A DNA stretch of 64,000 bases. Origin: Neoarius graeffei. Its lineage: Eukaryota > Chordata > Actinopteri > Siluriformes > Ariidae. Position 1 is the stretch's first letter; every line of letters begins with the position of its first letter. The notes below the pieces were generated by a model that worked only from the letters and a program-made list of their open reading frames with translations, did not search any database and was not told where the DNA came from. The stretch is from NCBI RefSeq assembly GCF_027579695.1, contig NC_083582.1:29970464-30034463 (forward strand). Reading direction: 5' to 3'. Shown here piece by piece: positions 34,251 to 45,412 of the stretch. The position numbers were made by a program, and so were the translations under genes.

Positions 34251-34885
34251 ACACTGCTTTTGGTGTCAACACTTTTTTCTCAAATGGAACTTTTACTAAC
34301 CTTCATTTACTGTTTGACATGATCATATATAATTTATTACATGTAACCTACTATTTTAATTAACATACCTAGTACTGCTGTTATATTTCAAGTAATTTTC
34401 ATTGGTGGAATTTAATATTGTAGGTGATGTCAACACTTGTCAAATAGAACTTTGTGTAATTTTTATGAACTATTTAATATTAATAAATTTTATTTGCAAA
34501 ATTTACATCAATAATTCTGGTATTACTGATACAATGTATATTAAATAATTAAGTTTATAGTTCAGTCATTCTCTTTAGTAGATAATTGTTTACTTGACTG
34601 TACATATAGTCCTTTTAAATTCAGTTGTTTTCTCTGGGATCTAAAATTTATTTTTATTCAGTACATGATTATTTGATCCCTTTAACTTGATGCAGTGTGA
34701 TAAATATGCCGATTACAATCGGAGTGTATAATGTGGAATAAAACAATCAGTGCTTTGGATTATATATTGGAATTTTTTCTCGTGTATAAGGGCTCATGGG
34801 TGTATGTAAGGGAAAAGTACAGATTTTGTAAGGGCATGGGGAACTAAAGGTTGACATGTACCATATGTTATAGGGTCATTTGGTC

Positions 34886-35600
34886 CCTTTGAGGCAAGGC
34901 AAGGCAAGTTTATTTATATAGCGCATTTCATACACAGTGGCAGTTCAATGTGCTTTACAGAGGTAAAGGCAAAACAATAAACAATAAAAAATAAAATTAC
35001 ATAAAATAAAGGGGGAAGAAGAGAGAAAAATAAAAAATGAGAATTAAGCAATAGTAGAAATAAAGTAATAAAATGAAGTAAAAGTTCAGTAAAAAACAGC
35101 AGAATAAAATGGAATAAAAATTAAGTAAAAATTAAAACATGAAAAGATAATGACATTTATCAGTTAGCAGAAAGCATCTGAGAACAGCTTGCAAGCTGTT
35201 CTCAGATGCTTTCTGCTAACTGATAAATGTCTTTAATCTACTGTAGATTTGAAGCTGCCAACAGCAGGAGCATTTTTGATGTCCTCTGGGAGTTGGTTCC
35301 ATAGCTTGTACTGCATAGTAGCTAAAAGCTGCTTCACCACACTTTGTTTTAACAACAGGTTTTACCAGTAAATTTTGCTGCTGATCTGGTAGATCTGACT
35401 GGGTTAGGCCGCTGCAACATATCAGAGAGGTAATTGGGCCCTGTACCATTTAGAGATTTGTACACCAGCAGCAATGCTTTAAAGTCAATTCTGTAGCTTA
35501 CTGGAAGCCAGTGAAGGGACCTTAGAATTGGAGTAATGTGCTCTGTTCTTTTTGTTCGTGTGAGAACCCTTTTGAGAACTGCTTTTTTTTTTTTTTTTTG
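34886..35600 (-). mobile_element. LINE 3' end, minus strand, 5'-truncated
   Basis: On the minus strand the frame reads RTKRTEHITPILRSLHWLPV, SYRIDFKALLLVYKSLNGTG and NYLSDML, the conserved end of a CR1/L2-type reverse transcriptase protein. The 3' end on the + strand is GGCAAGGCAAGTTTATTTAT followed by AGCGCATTTCATAC, a module frequent in teleosts. The truncated 5' end meets a T-run at 35582-35600. A perfect 80-bp palindrome sits in the 3' UTR (35152-35231). Confidence 0.8.
35152..35231. repeat. Perfect 80-bp palindrome
   Basis: The 40 bases 35152-35191 are the exact reverse complement of 35192-35231, with no spacer. The left arm begins GACATTTATCAGTTAGCAG and the centre is CAGCTTGCAAGCTG. 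It lies inside the LINE 3' region and would form a 40-bp hairpin in RNA or single-stranded DNA. Confidence 0.97.
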
Positions 35601-36102
35601 CAATTTTATTTTAAAATTGTATTTAAACAATTAGGTGTGGTATTAACTGAGATAATTATATAAATACAACTTCCTCACAAAACTAGTAAAACAAATAGAC
35701 ATTCCTCCACTTCAGTTTTCAACTATTCAGTAATATACAAATATTTTATTTAGTGATATGGGCCACATCATGGAAAAAAAAGTTTAAATAAAATATTACG
35801 TTTTGGCAACATCTTATGATACATATTTCATCCGATATGATATGCATGAATGAGCCCTTTTCAGCCATGTCACTGCATCAGGTCTTTTTTTTTTTTTCTC
35901 CCCCTACGCCCTCCTTGGTCTTGTGCAGGGTGAATGAAACAACTGCATGAGGCACTTCATGTGCGCGAGCTTGTATGAACCATCCTTCCTGGACTGCAGA
36001 AACATCACACGCGACTGAACCGCTTCTTATTCTGCCACCGCTTTCATGTCTTACTGTTTGATCGGATACTTTTGCTGAAACTGTCAGTATTAACGTGCAC
36101 GC

Positions 36103-36156
36103 ATGAAACATGGCGCTTATTTTCGTTTATGCGCTAAATATTTTTCTGCTTTTTGA
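36103..36156 (+). promoter_or_regulatory. Short upstream ORF overlapping the gdf10 start
   Basis: ATG at 36103 opens a 17-codon frame ending in TGA at 36154-36156. It is out of frame with the gdf10 ATG at 36110 and overlaps it. If the transcript starts upstream, this uORF could lower gdf10 translation. This is inference from sequence only. Confidence 0.4.
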
Positions 36157-36401
36157 TTTGATGGAAGTAAAGCACACAGACTCGTTTAAACGGGATGCAC
36201 CGAGGGACATGCTGGCTGTACATATGTTTAAACTGTACGAAAAATTGAACAAGGAGAGGAAATCACACCGGGACGAAAATACAGTTAGGAGCTTCCAGGC
36301 ACTCCCGGGTAAAACAGGTTATATTTGTTTGTATGTGTTCATATATATGTTTTCACTTTTTTTGTGTGTGACTTTTTTTTTTTTAGATTTTAAATAAATT
36401 C

Positions 36402-36434
<33 letters not shown>

Positions 36435-38706
36435 TGTGATATAGAAATCCAGCTGTGATTATTTTTTATTTAAATACAATTAAATCTCATATTACATCCA
36501 TTAGAGTGGGAGCCTCAAACAAATGCACATACTATACAACTTATATATGGTATATTTTGCTATGCTCCAAAACAGGATGTACAGTACGGTGCGAAAGTCT
36601 TGGGCACACTATTTTTTTTTTCATACACACTTTGTTATAGATTTCTGTTTTATGACTTTTACATTATCAAGTCAGTACAAAAGCATTTTACAGTTCCAAA
36701 TGTTCATTTTCCATCACAAAATAAAAAAAAAGTTTGTATCTGAGCAGCATATTACATAAGAGACCACTTTTCAGATTAAAAAACATAATGAAGGCCACTG
36801 AGTTTTGCTGTAAAATTAAGAAGCAAGTGTGACAAAGTATTCAGAAGAATTGTGGCTGGTTCTGCAAGATGCTCAGTAAAACCTACAGCTTATATATCCT
36901 TATAAAACTGAGACTACTATTTTTTTTTTTAAAGCAAAGGGTCTTCTCACACCAAATATTGACTTTGTTTAATTTATTATGGCTTACTGCTGTTTATAGT
37001 ATTTTTTTTTAATGTTGAAACATTTCACTTCCTTATTTTTAAGCTATTTTTGGTCTACAGCATTTCTTTACATGTACCTAAGAATTTTACACAGTACCAT
37101 ATATTTGCTTGTTTGTTTGTTCAACTATACTTTTTCTATTTGAGTTGCAGTCTTTCCTCAAAAGCTTATTAGGTATGTTGTCTGGAGGTTTTTCCAGTTA
37201 TCATTCATCTACAGCAAAGTGAAAGTATCTTGACTATCATTTTAAAAAGCTGTAAAATCTATGTCTAAACAAAATTCTACCATGTTGTTTGTTTATTCTC
37301 AAATCTATTTTTCCAGTGTCTTCGTATGACAAGGTCCTCTTTCATTTCAATCTGACCTCTATGCCTAAATCAGAGGTGATCCTATCTGCAAGCTTACACT
37401 TCTTCAAGCAACATGGCAGGCTACGGCCCTTGAGCTGCCGAAGTTCCAGAGGGCCCTCAAGTCACAGCCATCACCTGCAGCTTTCAACTCCAGTAAAGCT
37501 GATTCTTCGAGGGATGTCACAAAATACGACCTTCAATGCCTATTTGGGTAACATCACATTGTCACCTCATAAGAAAGGCCACTGGCAGATGTCTGACGTG
37601 TCCTCGATTGTCCAATGGGCTCGTGCTCAAAATGAGCTCTTAATTTCAGTGGAATTTGACTTTGGAGATAGGCACAAATGGGAGCAGGATTGCTTCACGC
37701 CTCATGTTTCGCCTTATATTCTTGTTTTTGCCAATGACCTGGCCATAAATGAACCAAACAGCATCGCCATGAGCTTGCAGAGGTACAGCCCTGTGGGAGA
37801 AGAGAGAGGAAACAGACCACCCTTTGCCATGCCAAGCTCCAGGATCAGAAGAGAAGCAGAGCACTTACAGTATTTCCTTCCTGACGTCCAGTATGATGAT
37901 CAAAAAAATAAGGAACTATGGTATAACACTTATTTTGCATTAAAGCCCAAAACCTTGTCCAAGAGTCAAGGTGGGAGACAAGGTCCTGAAGTCAGAAATA
38001 GAGGAAGTATAACTCAGGAGCTGAGCTTTGATAAAAGGACCATGAAAAAGGCTCGGCGTAAGCAGTGGAGTGAGCCTCGAGTGTGTGCAAGACGTTACCT
38101 GAGAGTGGATTTTGCAGATATTGGCTGGAGTGAGTGGATTCTGGCACCGAAAGCATTTGATGCCTACTACTGTGCAGGAGCATGTGGATTTCCCATGCCC
38201 AAGGTTAGATTATAATGAAACAGATAATAGTGATTTTTTTTTTTTGGTCAAATTTTCAAGCATTAGTAGACAATAACTTGTCAAATTTAATGCGACTAAG
38301 TTTAGCCTTTGTGAAGAATTTTAGAGGGAATTGATATTGTTACTCAATGATATTGTGACACTGTTCCTTCTGCAGAAATTGATTGCAGAAAGGATCTTCT
38401 AGGTGGTTAAATTGACTGTCATACAGACTCTGAATTGAACATCTTTATTCTACCCTGATTTTATATAATAGTGAACAATTCTCTGACTCTAGACTGTCTT
38501 CTTGTCACCTCTAGGTGGTTCAACCATCTAATCATGCCACCATCCAAAGCATTGTGAGGGCAGTGGGGATTGTTCCTGGAGTTCCTGAGCCTTGCTGCAT
38601 TCCTGAGAAGATGAGTGAACTGGCTGTGCTGTTTCTCGACACTAGTAGAAACATGGTGCTGAAGCTCTACCCGAACATGTCTGTGGAGACCTGTGCTTGT
38701 CGATAA
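36110..38706 (+). CDS. gdf10: Growth/differentiation factor 10 (BMP3-like), three coding exons
   Basis: The coding exons are 36110-36308, 37317-38203 and 38515-38706, joined by GT-AG introns, giving 425 aa. The ligand is secreted in the BMP3/GDF10 branch of the TGF-beta family. Exon 1 has a hydrophobic signal segment ([17 protein letters not shown]) and the prodomain motif [14 protein letters not shown]. Exon 2 carries [30 protein letters not shown] and the KKARRKQW processing region. The mature domain has all seven cysteines: RVC, YYC, GAC, the CC pair and CAC, ending in [13 protein letters not shown] and ALKPK point to GDF10 and not BMP3. The exon 2/3 junction falls after FPMPK, as in the human gene. 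Intron 1 contains a Tc1 MITE (36582-37094). Confidence 0.95.
36401..36432. repeat. (ATA)n microsatellite
   Basis: About ten ATA/AAT units lie in gdf10 intron 1. Confidence 0.9.
36582..37094. mobile_element. Tc1/mariner-type MITE in gdf10 intron 1
   Basis: The left end CAGTACGGTGCGAAAGTCTT and right end AGAATTTTACACAG are diverged inverted repeats flanked by TA at 36580-36581 and 37095-37096. Interior landmarks such as GAGCAGCATATTACATAAGA and TTCTCACACCAAATATTGAC match a short non-autonomous fish family I know. It has no transposase and lies between two gdf10 exons. Confidence 0.8.
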
Positions 38707-39556
38707 AGATGATCACCATTGGCGTTTTGCTACAGAGACTATGGACAATCTTTTACAAGACTTCCTTGTGGCTTTGGGAAGGCAAGATATGTATTAGCTG
38801 ATCAGATGTAACCAGACACACAATTCAGTGGCAGATTTTTAAATGTCTGCATCTAAGAAACTCAAAACAACAAGAATAATGCTGTGTGACTTTACATAAT
38901 GTTTTTATTGGTTTTGTATACAGTTAGTGTATTCATGTAATATAAATATTACAGAGAAGTATACCTTAAACTCACATAGAAATCTTCTGAAACCACTTGT
39001 TCAAAAGAATATTTTCCTAATTTCTTAACAGGCAGCATTTTAACATAGTTAAACAATTACTGATTCGGCCTTTAAATCATTTGTAAACATTTGGCATAAA
39101 AATAAAGTAACAATTTAACTCCCTGACCATATTATTTTCACAGGGAAAAATGGAATGATATTAAACCAAAATATAATTAATGAAACATTTTATTTATTTA
39201 TTTTTAAATGCTTATTTGGTTCAAAGCATAGCTGGGTAAACTTTTACAAGGATAAATAATTGATACACACATTAATCTCTGTGAGATCTGCTTTGTAACA
39301 ATAAATCAGTTCAGAGAAGAGAAAGCCTTTACACTGGAGTGGTGAAATACTGCTGCCACCTAGTGCTCTTTCATTCATAATTCAACACGAAAGACAAACA
39401 AATTTCTTTAATTAATTTCATATCAAGGATCGCATGAATTTTGCTTTGCCTCTCAAATATATTGACATAAACAGTATATTATTTTACATCAAGTCATTAT
39501 TTAGCAGAAAGTTCTCACCCTCTTACACAATGTAATATTTTAAGCAAATTTATTTC
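38707..39556 (+). other. gdf10 3' UTR and flank
   Basis: AT-rich sequence after the gdf10 stop. A polyadenylation signal candidate, AATAAA, lies at 39101-39106. I see no repeat or gene before the inverted repeat at 39557. Confidence 0.5.
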
Positions 39557-40048
39557 ATTACTCAGTTAATTAATACATTAATTTACTACTTAATTAATTT
39601 GGATTCAATACAGCCCTCCAAGTGGCACGGTGGTGTAGTGATTAGCGCTGTCGCCTCACAGCAAGAAGGTCTGGGTTCGAGCCCTGTGGCCGGCGAGGGC
39701 CTTTCTGTGCGGAGTTTGCATGTTCTCCCCATATCCGTGTGGGTTTCCTCCGGGTGCTCCGGTTTCCCCCACAGTCCAAAGACATGCAGGTTAGGTTAAC
39801 TGGTGACTCTAAATTGACCGTAGGTGTGAATGTGAGTGTGAATGGTTGTCTGTGTCTATGTGTCAGCCCTGTGATGACCTGGCGACTTGTCCAGGGTGTA
39901 CCCCGCCTTTCGCCCGTAGTCAGCTGGGATAGGCTCCAGCTTGCCTGCGACCCTGTAGAACAGGATAAAGCGGCTAGAGATAATGAGATGAGACAGCCCT
40001 CCAAATTAATTAAGTAGTAAATTAATGTATTAATTAATTGAGTTAATG
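39557..40048. repeat. Fold-back repeat with a SINE in its loop
   Basis: Left arm 39557-39600 and right arm 40003-40048 are nearly perfect reverse complements, built on AATACATTAATTTACTACTT. The original loop was only about 20 bp (GGATTCAATACAGCCCTCC). A SINE with its own target duplication inserted there, moving the arms about 400 bp apart. Confidence 0.85.
39622..39992 (+). repeat. SINE, GAGAT-tail subfamily
   Basis: A full-length copy with A and B boxes and tail AATGAGATGAG. It is flanked by a 12-bp duplication, ACAGCCCTCCAA, at 39610-39621 and 39993-40004. It is very close in sequence to the copies at 12773 and 55266. Confidence 0.92.
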
Positions 40049-40768
40049 TGTGGGTGGGGATGTGTTTTAACAGTAAGTTAACAGCAGGTTAACAGTAACT
40101 AATAAACACTGAAGTGTGGAACAACACAATAATAAATACCAACCAAAACAAAACATTGTAAAAAGAATGGTGGCCATTAGAGACATCCCGTAAATAATGA
40201 TTAATCCTTTAAAAAATATGGGGGGGTATTAGTAAGTACATACTAGAGAGTAAAGAATTTCTAACTATACTTAGTCCAAAACAAATAGCATGAAAAAGGA
40301 CAGAAGTCAGAAGCAAACTGTAGCAATAATAGTAGAGTTGAGTTACAGTTTTTAAATCCCAATCCACGGTGACCCTGACCAGAATAAAGCAGTTACTGAA
40401 GATAAATGAATGAACACGGCAAATGCATCACACTATGCCACACATGCAACTCAAATTTATATTAACAAATGTGGCTTTTCTTTTCCCTGCAACTTTTTTG
40501 TGGGTCTGGCAGGATCCCAGTCCTGATGTACACCTCTAGTCAGAGGGAAGGAGCTGAAACCTGACATATGTATGCCAGGTGGGAAGGTTCACAAGATATT
40601 GTTGGAACCCATTTCTTCATAAAATGAATTAATTTATTCAAATCCATTTATTTAATCAAATGTATTCCAGTGCAGATTTGGATGTTCAAGTGTTCTAACA
40701 AAGAAACAAAGCTTATCAGTTTATAAATCATTTGTGATTCTAGAAGTCAGAAGCAAATTGTAGAGATA

Positions 40769-42351
40769 CAGTGGTGCTTGAAAGTTTGTGAACCCTTTAG
40801 AATTTTCTATATTTCTGCATAAATAGGACCAAAAACATCATCAGATTTTCACACAAGTTTTAAAATTAGACAAAGAGAACCCAGTTAAACAAATGAGACA
40901 AAAATATTATATTTGGTCATTTATTTATTGAGGAAAATGATCCAATATTGCATGTCTGTGAGTGGCAAAAGTATGCGAACCTTTGCTTTCAGTATCTGGT
41001 GTGACCCCCTTGTGCAGCAATAACTGCAACTAAACGTTTCCAGTAACTGTTGATTAGTCCTGCACACTGGCTTGGAGGAATTTTAGCCCATTCCTCCGAA
41101 CAGAACAGCTTCAACTCTGGGATGTTGGTGAGTTTCCTCACATGAACTGCTCGCTTCAGGTCCTTCCACAACATTTCGATTAGACTAAGGTCAGGACTTT
41201 GACTTGGCCATTCCAAAACATTCGTTTTATTCTTCTTTAACCATTCTTTGGTAGAACAACTTGTGTGCTTAGGGTTGTTGTCTTGCTGCATGACCTACCT
41301 TATCTTGAGATTCAGATCATGGACAGATGTCCTGACATTTTCCTTTAGAATTTGCTGGTATAATTTAGAATTCATTGTTCCATCAATGATGGCAAGCCGT
41401 CCTGGCCCAGATGCAGCAAAGTAGGCCCAAACTATGATACTACCACCACCATATTTCACAGATGGGATAAGGTTCTTATGCTGGGATGTAGTGTTTTCCT
41501 TTCTCCAAACATAATGCTTCTCATTTAAACCAAAAATTTCTATTTTGGTCTCATCCGTCCACAAAACATTTTTCCAATAGCCTTCTGGCTTATCCCCATG
41601 ATCTTTAGCAAACTGCAGACGAACAGCAATATTCTTTTTGGAGAGCAGTGGCTTTCTCATTGGAACCCTGCCATGCACGCCATTGTTGTTCAGTGTTCTC
41701 CTGATGGTGGACTCATGAACATTAACATTAGCCAATGTGAGAGAGGCCTTCAGTTGCTTAGAAGTTACCCTGGGGTCCTTTGTGATCTCACCAACTATTA
41801 CATGCCTTGCTCTCGGAGTGATCTTTGTTGGTCGACCACTCCTGGGGAGGGTAACAATCGTCTTGAATTTCCTCCATTTGTACACAATCTGTCTGACTGT
41901 GGATTGGTGGAGTCCAAACTCTTTAGAGATGGTTTTGTAACCTTTTCCAGCCTGATGAGCTTCAACAACGCTTTTTCTGAGGTCCTCAGAAATCTCCTGT
42001 GTTCGTGCCATGATACACTTCCACAAACATGTGCTGTGAAGATCAGACTTTGAAAGATCCCTGTTCTTTAAATAAAACAGGGTGCTCACTCACACCTGAT
42101 TGTCATCCCATTGATTGAGAACAACTGCTAATCCTAGAGGTTCACATACTTTTGCCACTCACAGATATGTAATATTGGATCATTTTCCTCAATAAATAAA
42201 TGACCAAGTATAATATTTTTGTTTCATTTGTTTAACTGGGTTCTCTTTATCTACTTTTAGAACTTGTGTGAAAATCTGATGATGTTTCAGGTCATATATA
42301 TGCAGAAATATAGAAAATTCTAAAGGGTTCACAAACTTTCAAGCACCACTG
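40769..42351 (-). mobile_element. Tc1/mariner element, family A copy 2, nearly intact
   Basis: The element is 1583 bp with termini CAGTGGTGCTTGAAAGTTTG and its complement, flanked by TA at 40767-40768 and 42352-42353. It belongs to the same family as 4079-8867 but has no insertions. The single transposase gene is on the minus strand and has one nonsense codon. Confidence 0.95.
40989..42011 (-). pseudogene. Tc1 transposase, 340 codons with one in-frame stop
   Basis: The frame starts at ATG 42011-42009 (MARTQEISEDLRKSVVEAHQ), giving the normal Tc1 length of 340 codons. In order it shows the helix-turn-helix paired-like domain (YKTISKEFGLHQSTVRQIVY), a GRPTKI linker, a second DNA-binding half (VHESTIRRTLNNNG) and the DDE domain. 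Catalytic motifs are LWTDETKIEIFG, QQDNNPKHTS and IEMLWKDLK. The only break is TAG at 41297-41295, where the other copy has a GTAGG context and the family has TGG (Trp). The frame is otherwise continuous. Confidence 0.92.
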
Positions 42352-42548
42352 TAATAGTAGAGTTGAGTTACAGTTTCTAAATCCCAACCCACAGTGACCC
42401 TGACCAGGATAAGGCAGTTACTGAAGATAAATGAATTAACATCGTAAATACATCATATGGCACCACACATGCAACTCAAATTTATATTAATAAACATGGC
42501 TGTTCTTTCTCCTGCAACTTTTTTTATCTTGCCTTCCCAAAGCCTGCT

Positions 42549-42745
42549 GGGGGAAGCCATGGCCTAATGGTTAGAGAAGCAGCTTTGGGATCAAAAGGCC
42601 ACTGGTTCAAGTCCCTGGACTAGCAGGAATGGCTGAAGTGCCCTCAAGCAAAGCACCTAACCCCCAACTGATCCCCAGGATGCTCTGGGTATGTTGTGTG
42701 TTGCACTGGATAAGAGTGTCTGCTAAATACCTGTAATGTAATTGT
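42549..42745 (+). repeat. tRNA-derived SINE of a second family
   Basis: The head carries a clear A box (TGGCCTAATGGTTAGAGAAG) and B box (GGTTCAAGTCC). The body reads CTGAAGTGCCCTCAAGCAAA and TGGATAAGAGTGTCTGCTAA, and it ends in CTGTAATGTAATTG. This is a widespread teleost SINE unrelated in body to the mermaid-like copies in this window. Confidence 0.85.
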
Positions 42746-42759
42746 AGCCTATTCCTAGA

Positions 42760-43410
42760 TTTGCCTTATATTCACTAGGGCATTCCTTTAAACAGAGACC
42801 CCATCCTTACAATCTAATTATGTGATTGAGAGACAAACCATAAATTGGTATGATAGTGCACAGGCCAATGTCCTTAATCCCACTAACCCAACAACTGACC
42901 AAAAACCATGAAATCAGAGTATGGAGATTTCGTATAGTATAATGGATTCAGACCACTTATTGATATTTACACTTGATTAAATATGAATGTAAAATTATTT
43001 TGTTGGATATGACATTTCAGCCACTTTAATGTATCACACAATAGAATATAGAGAGGCCATCAAAGCAAGAAACCAAACTCTCAAATCCTACAACTGACCC
43101 TGGAGGGGGATCAACATTCTTGTGTATCCTTGCATTTCAAGAATCTTACTCATTAGCCCCCAAATGTCTGTCGGATGTTTACAAAAACTTCATTAACCAT
43201 AAGCCCCCAAATGATAACAAACCTTTAAACACAACATCAATTGTCCAGATAAGAATGACCAAACTGCTACTTTGGTGGTCAAAAGCATGCACTGTTTAAT
43301 GAGCAAGTATGAGAGTGAACTCACAACAGAGGGCTTTTGTACTAGGAATCCCAATTTCAACATTTCTTCCTCAAAAGAAAGCCAGATGTAAAACATAGAG
43401 CTAGAGAACA
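42760..43410 (+). other. gdf2 upstream region
   Basis: AT-rich sequence upstream of the gdf2 ATG. I see no clear TATA box, CpG island or repeat, and no other gene. Confidence 0.4.
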
Positions 43411-45091
43411 ATGCAGGGATTTCAATATTTATTGCTTCACCTATGCCTCAGTTTGGTTTGGCTCTGTGAGGGAAAATCAATAACTCAAGTCACTCAGCAA
43501 GAAGACAAGACGTTTGCTCAGAATCTGGAGGAAGACCTAGAGGGGCAAGACAACTTGGAAAGCTTTTTTGAGCCTCTGAAAGAAGACTTTCTAAAGATGC
43601 TGAACTTGTCAGGGGTTCCAGTGGAACAGAGGAAGGTTCAGCCTCCTCCATTTATGATGGAGCTATACAACAAATATGCTTCGGATATGTCCTTGGTTCC
43701 ACATTCTGATGTCATTCGTAGCTTTGTCATACAGGGTAAGGTCAATTCAGTAATATGTTAACGAAAAACAACTACATTTATACATTTGTGAGCTAAAGTA
43801 AAATGCTTTGAGACAAATCTCTTTGATTACTCTCTGTGCTTTGACTTCTTAACTCATTAATCCAGTTTCACTGTATACCGTACCTCATATGTTAGGGGAC
43901 CCTATTCCCAGTCCTGTAATTCTATGTTATGCACATTGTCTGTTTTTTGTTTTCTTCTGTCACACTTAAGTGAGCTTATGATGAGCTTGATCATGAGTTG
44001 ATGGTTTCAATAAGAAGATCTGAGAAAATACAAATTGCAAACCACTGCCATAACTCTTATTGAAGATTATAATATCAAGTGAAATTTCTATTGCTGAATG
44101 CGTGACAGTTCATTATAGTTAGAATTCTGTGCCTAGTTAGAAATTCCTTGCTAAGTAGAGTAAACTGCTATTAAATACAAAACTGAATCAGTTTATTTCT
44201 TTTGCAGAAGTGACCCAGTCAGTTATCAGTGAGGATAAATCTTCACACAGGCTTCTATTCAATGTTTCAATCCCCAGCTATGAAGAAGTCACTGTGGTCC
44301 AGCTCCAGCTCTTCATGCTGTGGCACAGAGGTCAATCAGCCTGTGATGACAGTTTTACTTCCATTAACATTTATAATGTAGTACACATGAAAAACCAAGA
44401 AATATTACACCTACTGGACAGGAAGGACATCAGTGACACAAAACACACATGGGAGGCTTTTGATGTAACAAGTGCCCTCCAGAGTTGGCTTCCTTCACAG
44501 CATGGAGCAAGTGAATTGGAGGTTGAGGTTCAAAGTCGGGGCTGTGGGTCATTCCAAGGGGGAGGCTTCAATATCAGCCTGAATTTGAAAGACAGCACCT
44601 CACCTGTTTTAATCATCTTTTCAAATGACCTTGAGAACAAGAAAAGAAAAGCCAAAACTGAGGTACATGAGATGATAACTCATGAAGAAAATAAGTTTTT
44701 ATTGAGCATAAAGACCTTAGAAGACAGGGAGGTCCACCTGGATCACCATCATAGAAGAAAGAGAAACGCACGTAAGAACTATTGTCGGAGAACCTCACTT
44801 AAAGTGAATTTCAAGGATATTGGATGGGACAAGTGGATTGTTGCACCTCCTGAATACGATGCCTATGAATGTAAAGGTGTGTGCAATTTTCCTCTTACAG
44901 ATGATGTAACCCCTTCAAAACATGCCATCATTCAAACTTTGGTGAATCTGAGTAATCCAAAAAAGGCCAACAAAGCATGTTGTGTTCCAACAAAGCTGGA
45001 CCCCTTAACTGTCATGTACCAAGAGAATGGCATTATCACTGTAAGGCACCTTTATGAGGAGATGAAAGTGGCAAAATGTGGCTGTAGGTAG
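43411..45091 (+). CDS. gdf2: Growth/differentiation factor 2 (BMP9), two coding exons
   Basis: The exons are 43411-43735 and 44208-45091 (GT-AG intron, phase 1), giving 402 aa. BMP9 is a circulating ligand for ALK1-type receptors in endothelium, a family fact. Visible parts are a signal peptide (FQYLLLHLCLSLVWLC), the prodomain motifs FLKMLNLSGVPVEQRK, PPPFMMELYNKYASD and VIRSFVIQ, a furin site RRKR at residues 291-294, and a 108-aa mature domain. That domain has seven cysteines (NYC, YEC, GVC, the CC pair, CGC) and the WIVAPPEYDAYECKG segment. DDVTPSKHAIIQTLV matches BMP9 closely. The intron position in the prodomain is as expected for BMP9/BMP10. Confidence 0.95.
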
Positions 45092-45400
45092 TTAGAAAAA
45101 AGCTGACTGCATAATCATACTGGTCATGTCTTAGGATTCATTTCTTCGAACTAGTATATTATGTGTATGCTTGTAATTTGTTTTTATTGTATTTAATGGA
45201 GGTTTTAAATGAAATGCCATTCATTCAGTCAGTCATCTTTAGTAACTGGTTTATCCTGGTAATAAATTTAAAATACTTAATAAAAAATATTTAATTAATA
45301 GTGCCATATTTATGTATTTAACATTGGTCTCAAATGCCATTCCATAGTTTTTTTTTAGTTTTTTAATGAAATTAAAAATAAAATTACATTTCAGCATGAT
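45092..45400 (+). other. gdf2 3' UTR and flank
   Basis: AT-rich sequence after the TAG. AATAAA at 45261-45266 and a second AATAAA near 45288 are plausible polyadenylation signals. No other feature before the SINE at 45413. Confidence 0.5.
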
Positions 45401-45412
45401 ATGGTTACATCA

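Larger units (their letters stand above)
31415..34865 (+). mobile_element. hAT transposon deletion derivative, interrupted by a Tc1
   Basis: The outer sequences TACATGTCAA and TTGACATGTA are inverted repeats at about 31419 and 34860. Next to them are CCCCGTATTTTGTACGGGAAA-like and GTAAGGGAAAAGTAC-like blocks. Two transposase segments remain: an N-terminal exon (31634-31811) ending at a GTAAGC donor, and a C-terminal hAT dimerisation segment (32046-32414). The Tc1 at 32571-34250 lies in the 3' part. No clear 8-bp duplication was found, so the ends are approximate. Confidence 0.65.
40306..42530 (+). repeat. Tandem duplication split by a Tc1
   Basis: Copy 1 is 40306-40739 and copy 2 is 40740-40768 plus 42352-42530. 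Shared blocks are GAAGTCAGAAGCAAA, AGTAGAGTTGAGTTACAGTT and ACATGCAACTCAAATTTATATTAA. The Tc1 at 40769-42351 inserted at the TA of CAATAATAG in copy 2. The unit includes an old SINE tail (GACCAGRATAARGCAGTTAC). Confidence 0.85.

Noticed and set aside
41598-42053. 151-codon plus-strand frame
   Set aside because: Antisense of the Tc1 transposase on the minus strand.
42549-42745. Possible functional tRNA gene
   Set aside because: A and B boxes are present, but the sequence continues into a SINE body and does not fold as a complete cloverleaf with an acceptor stem.
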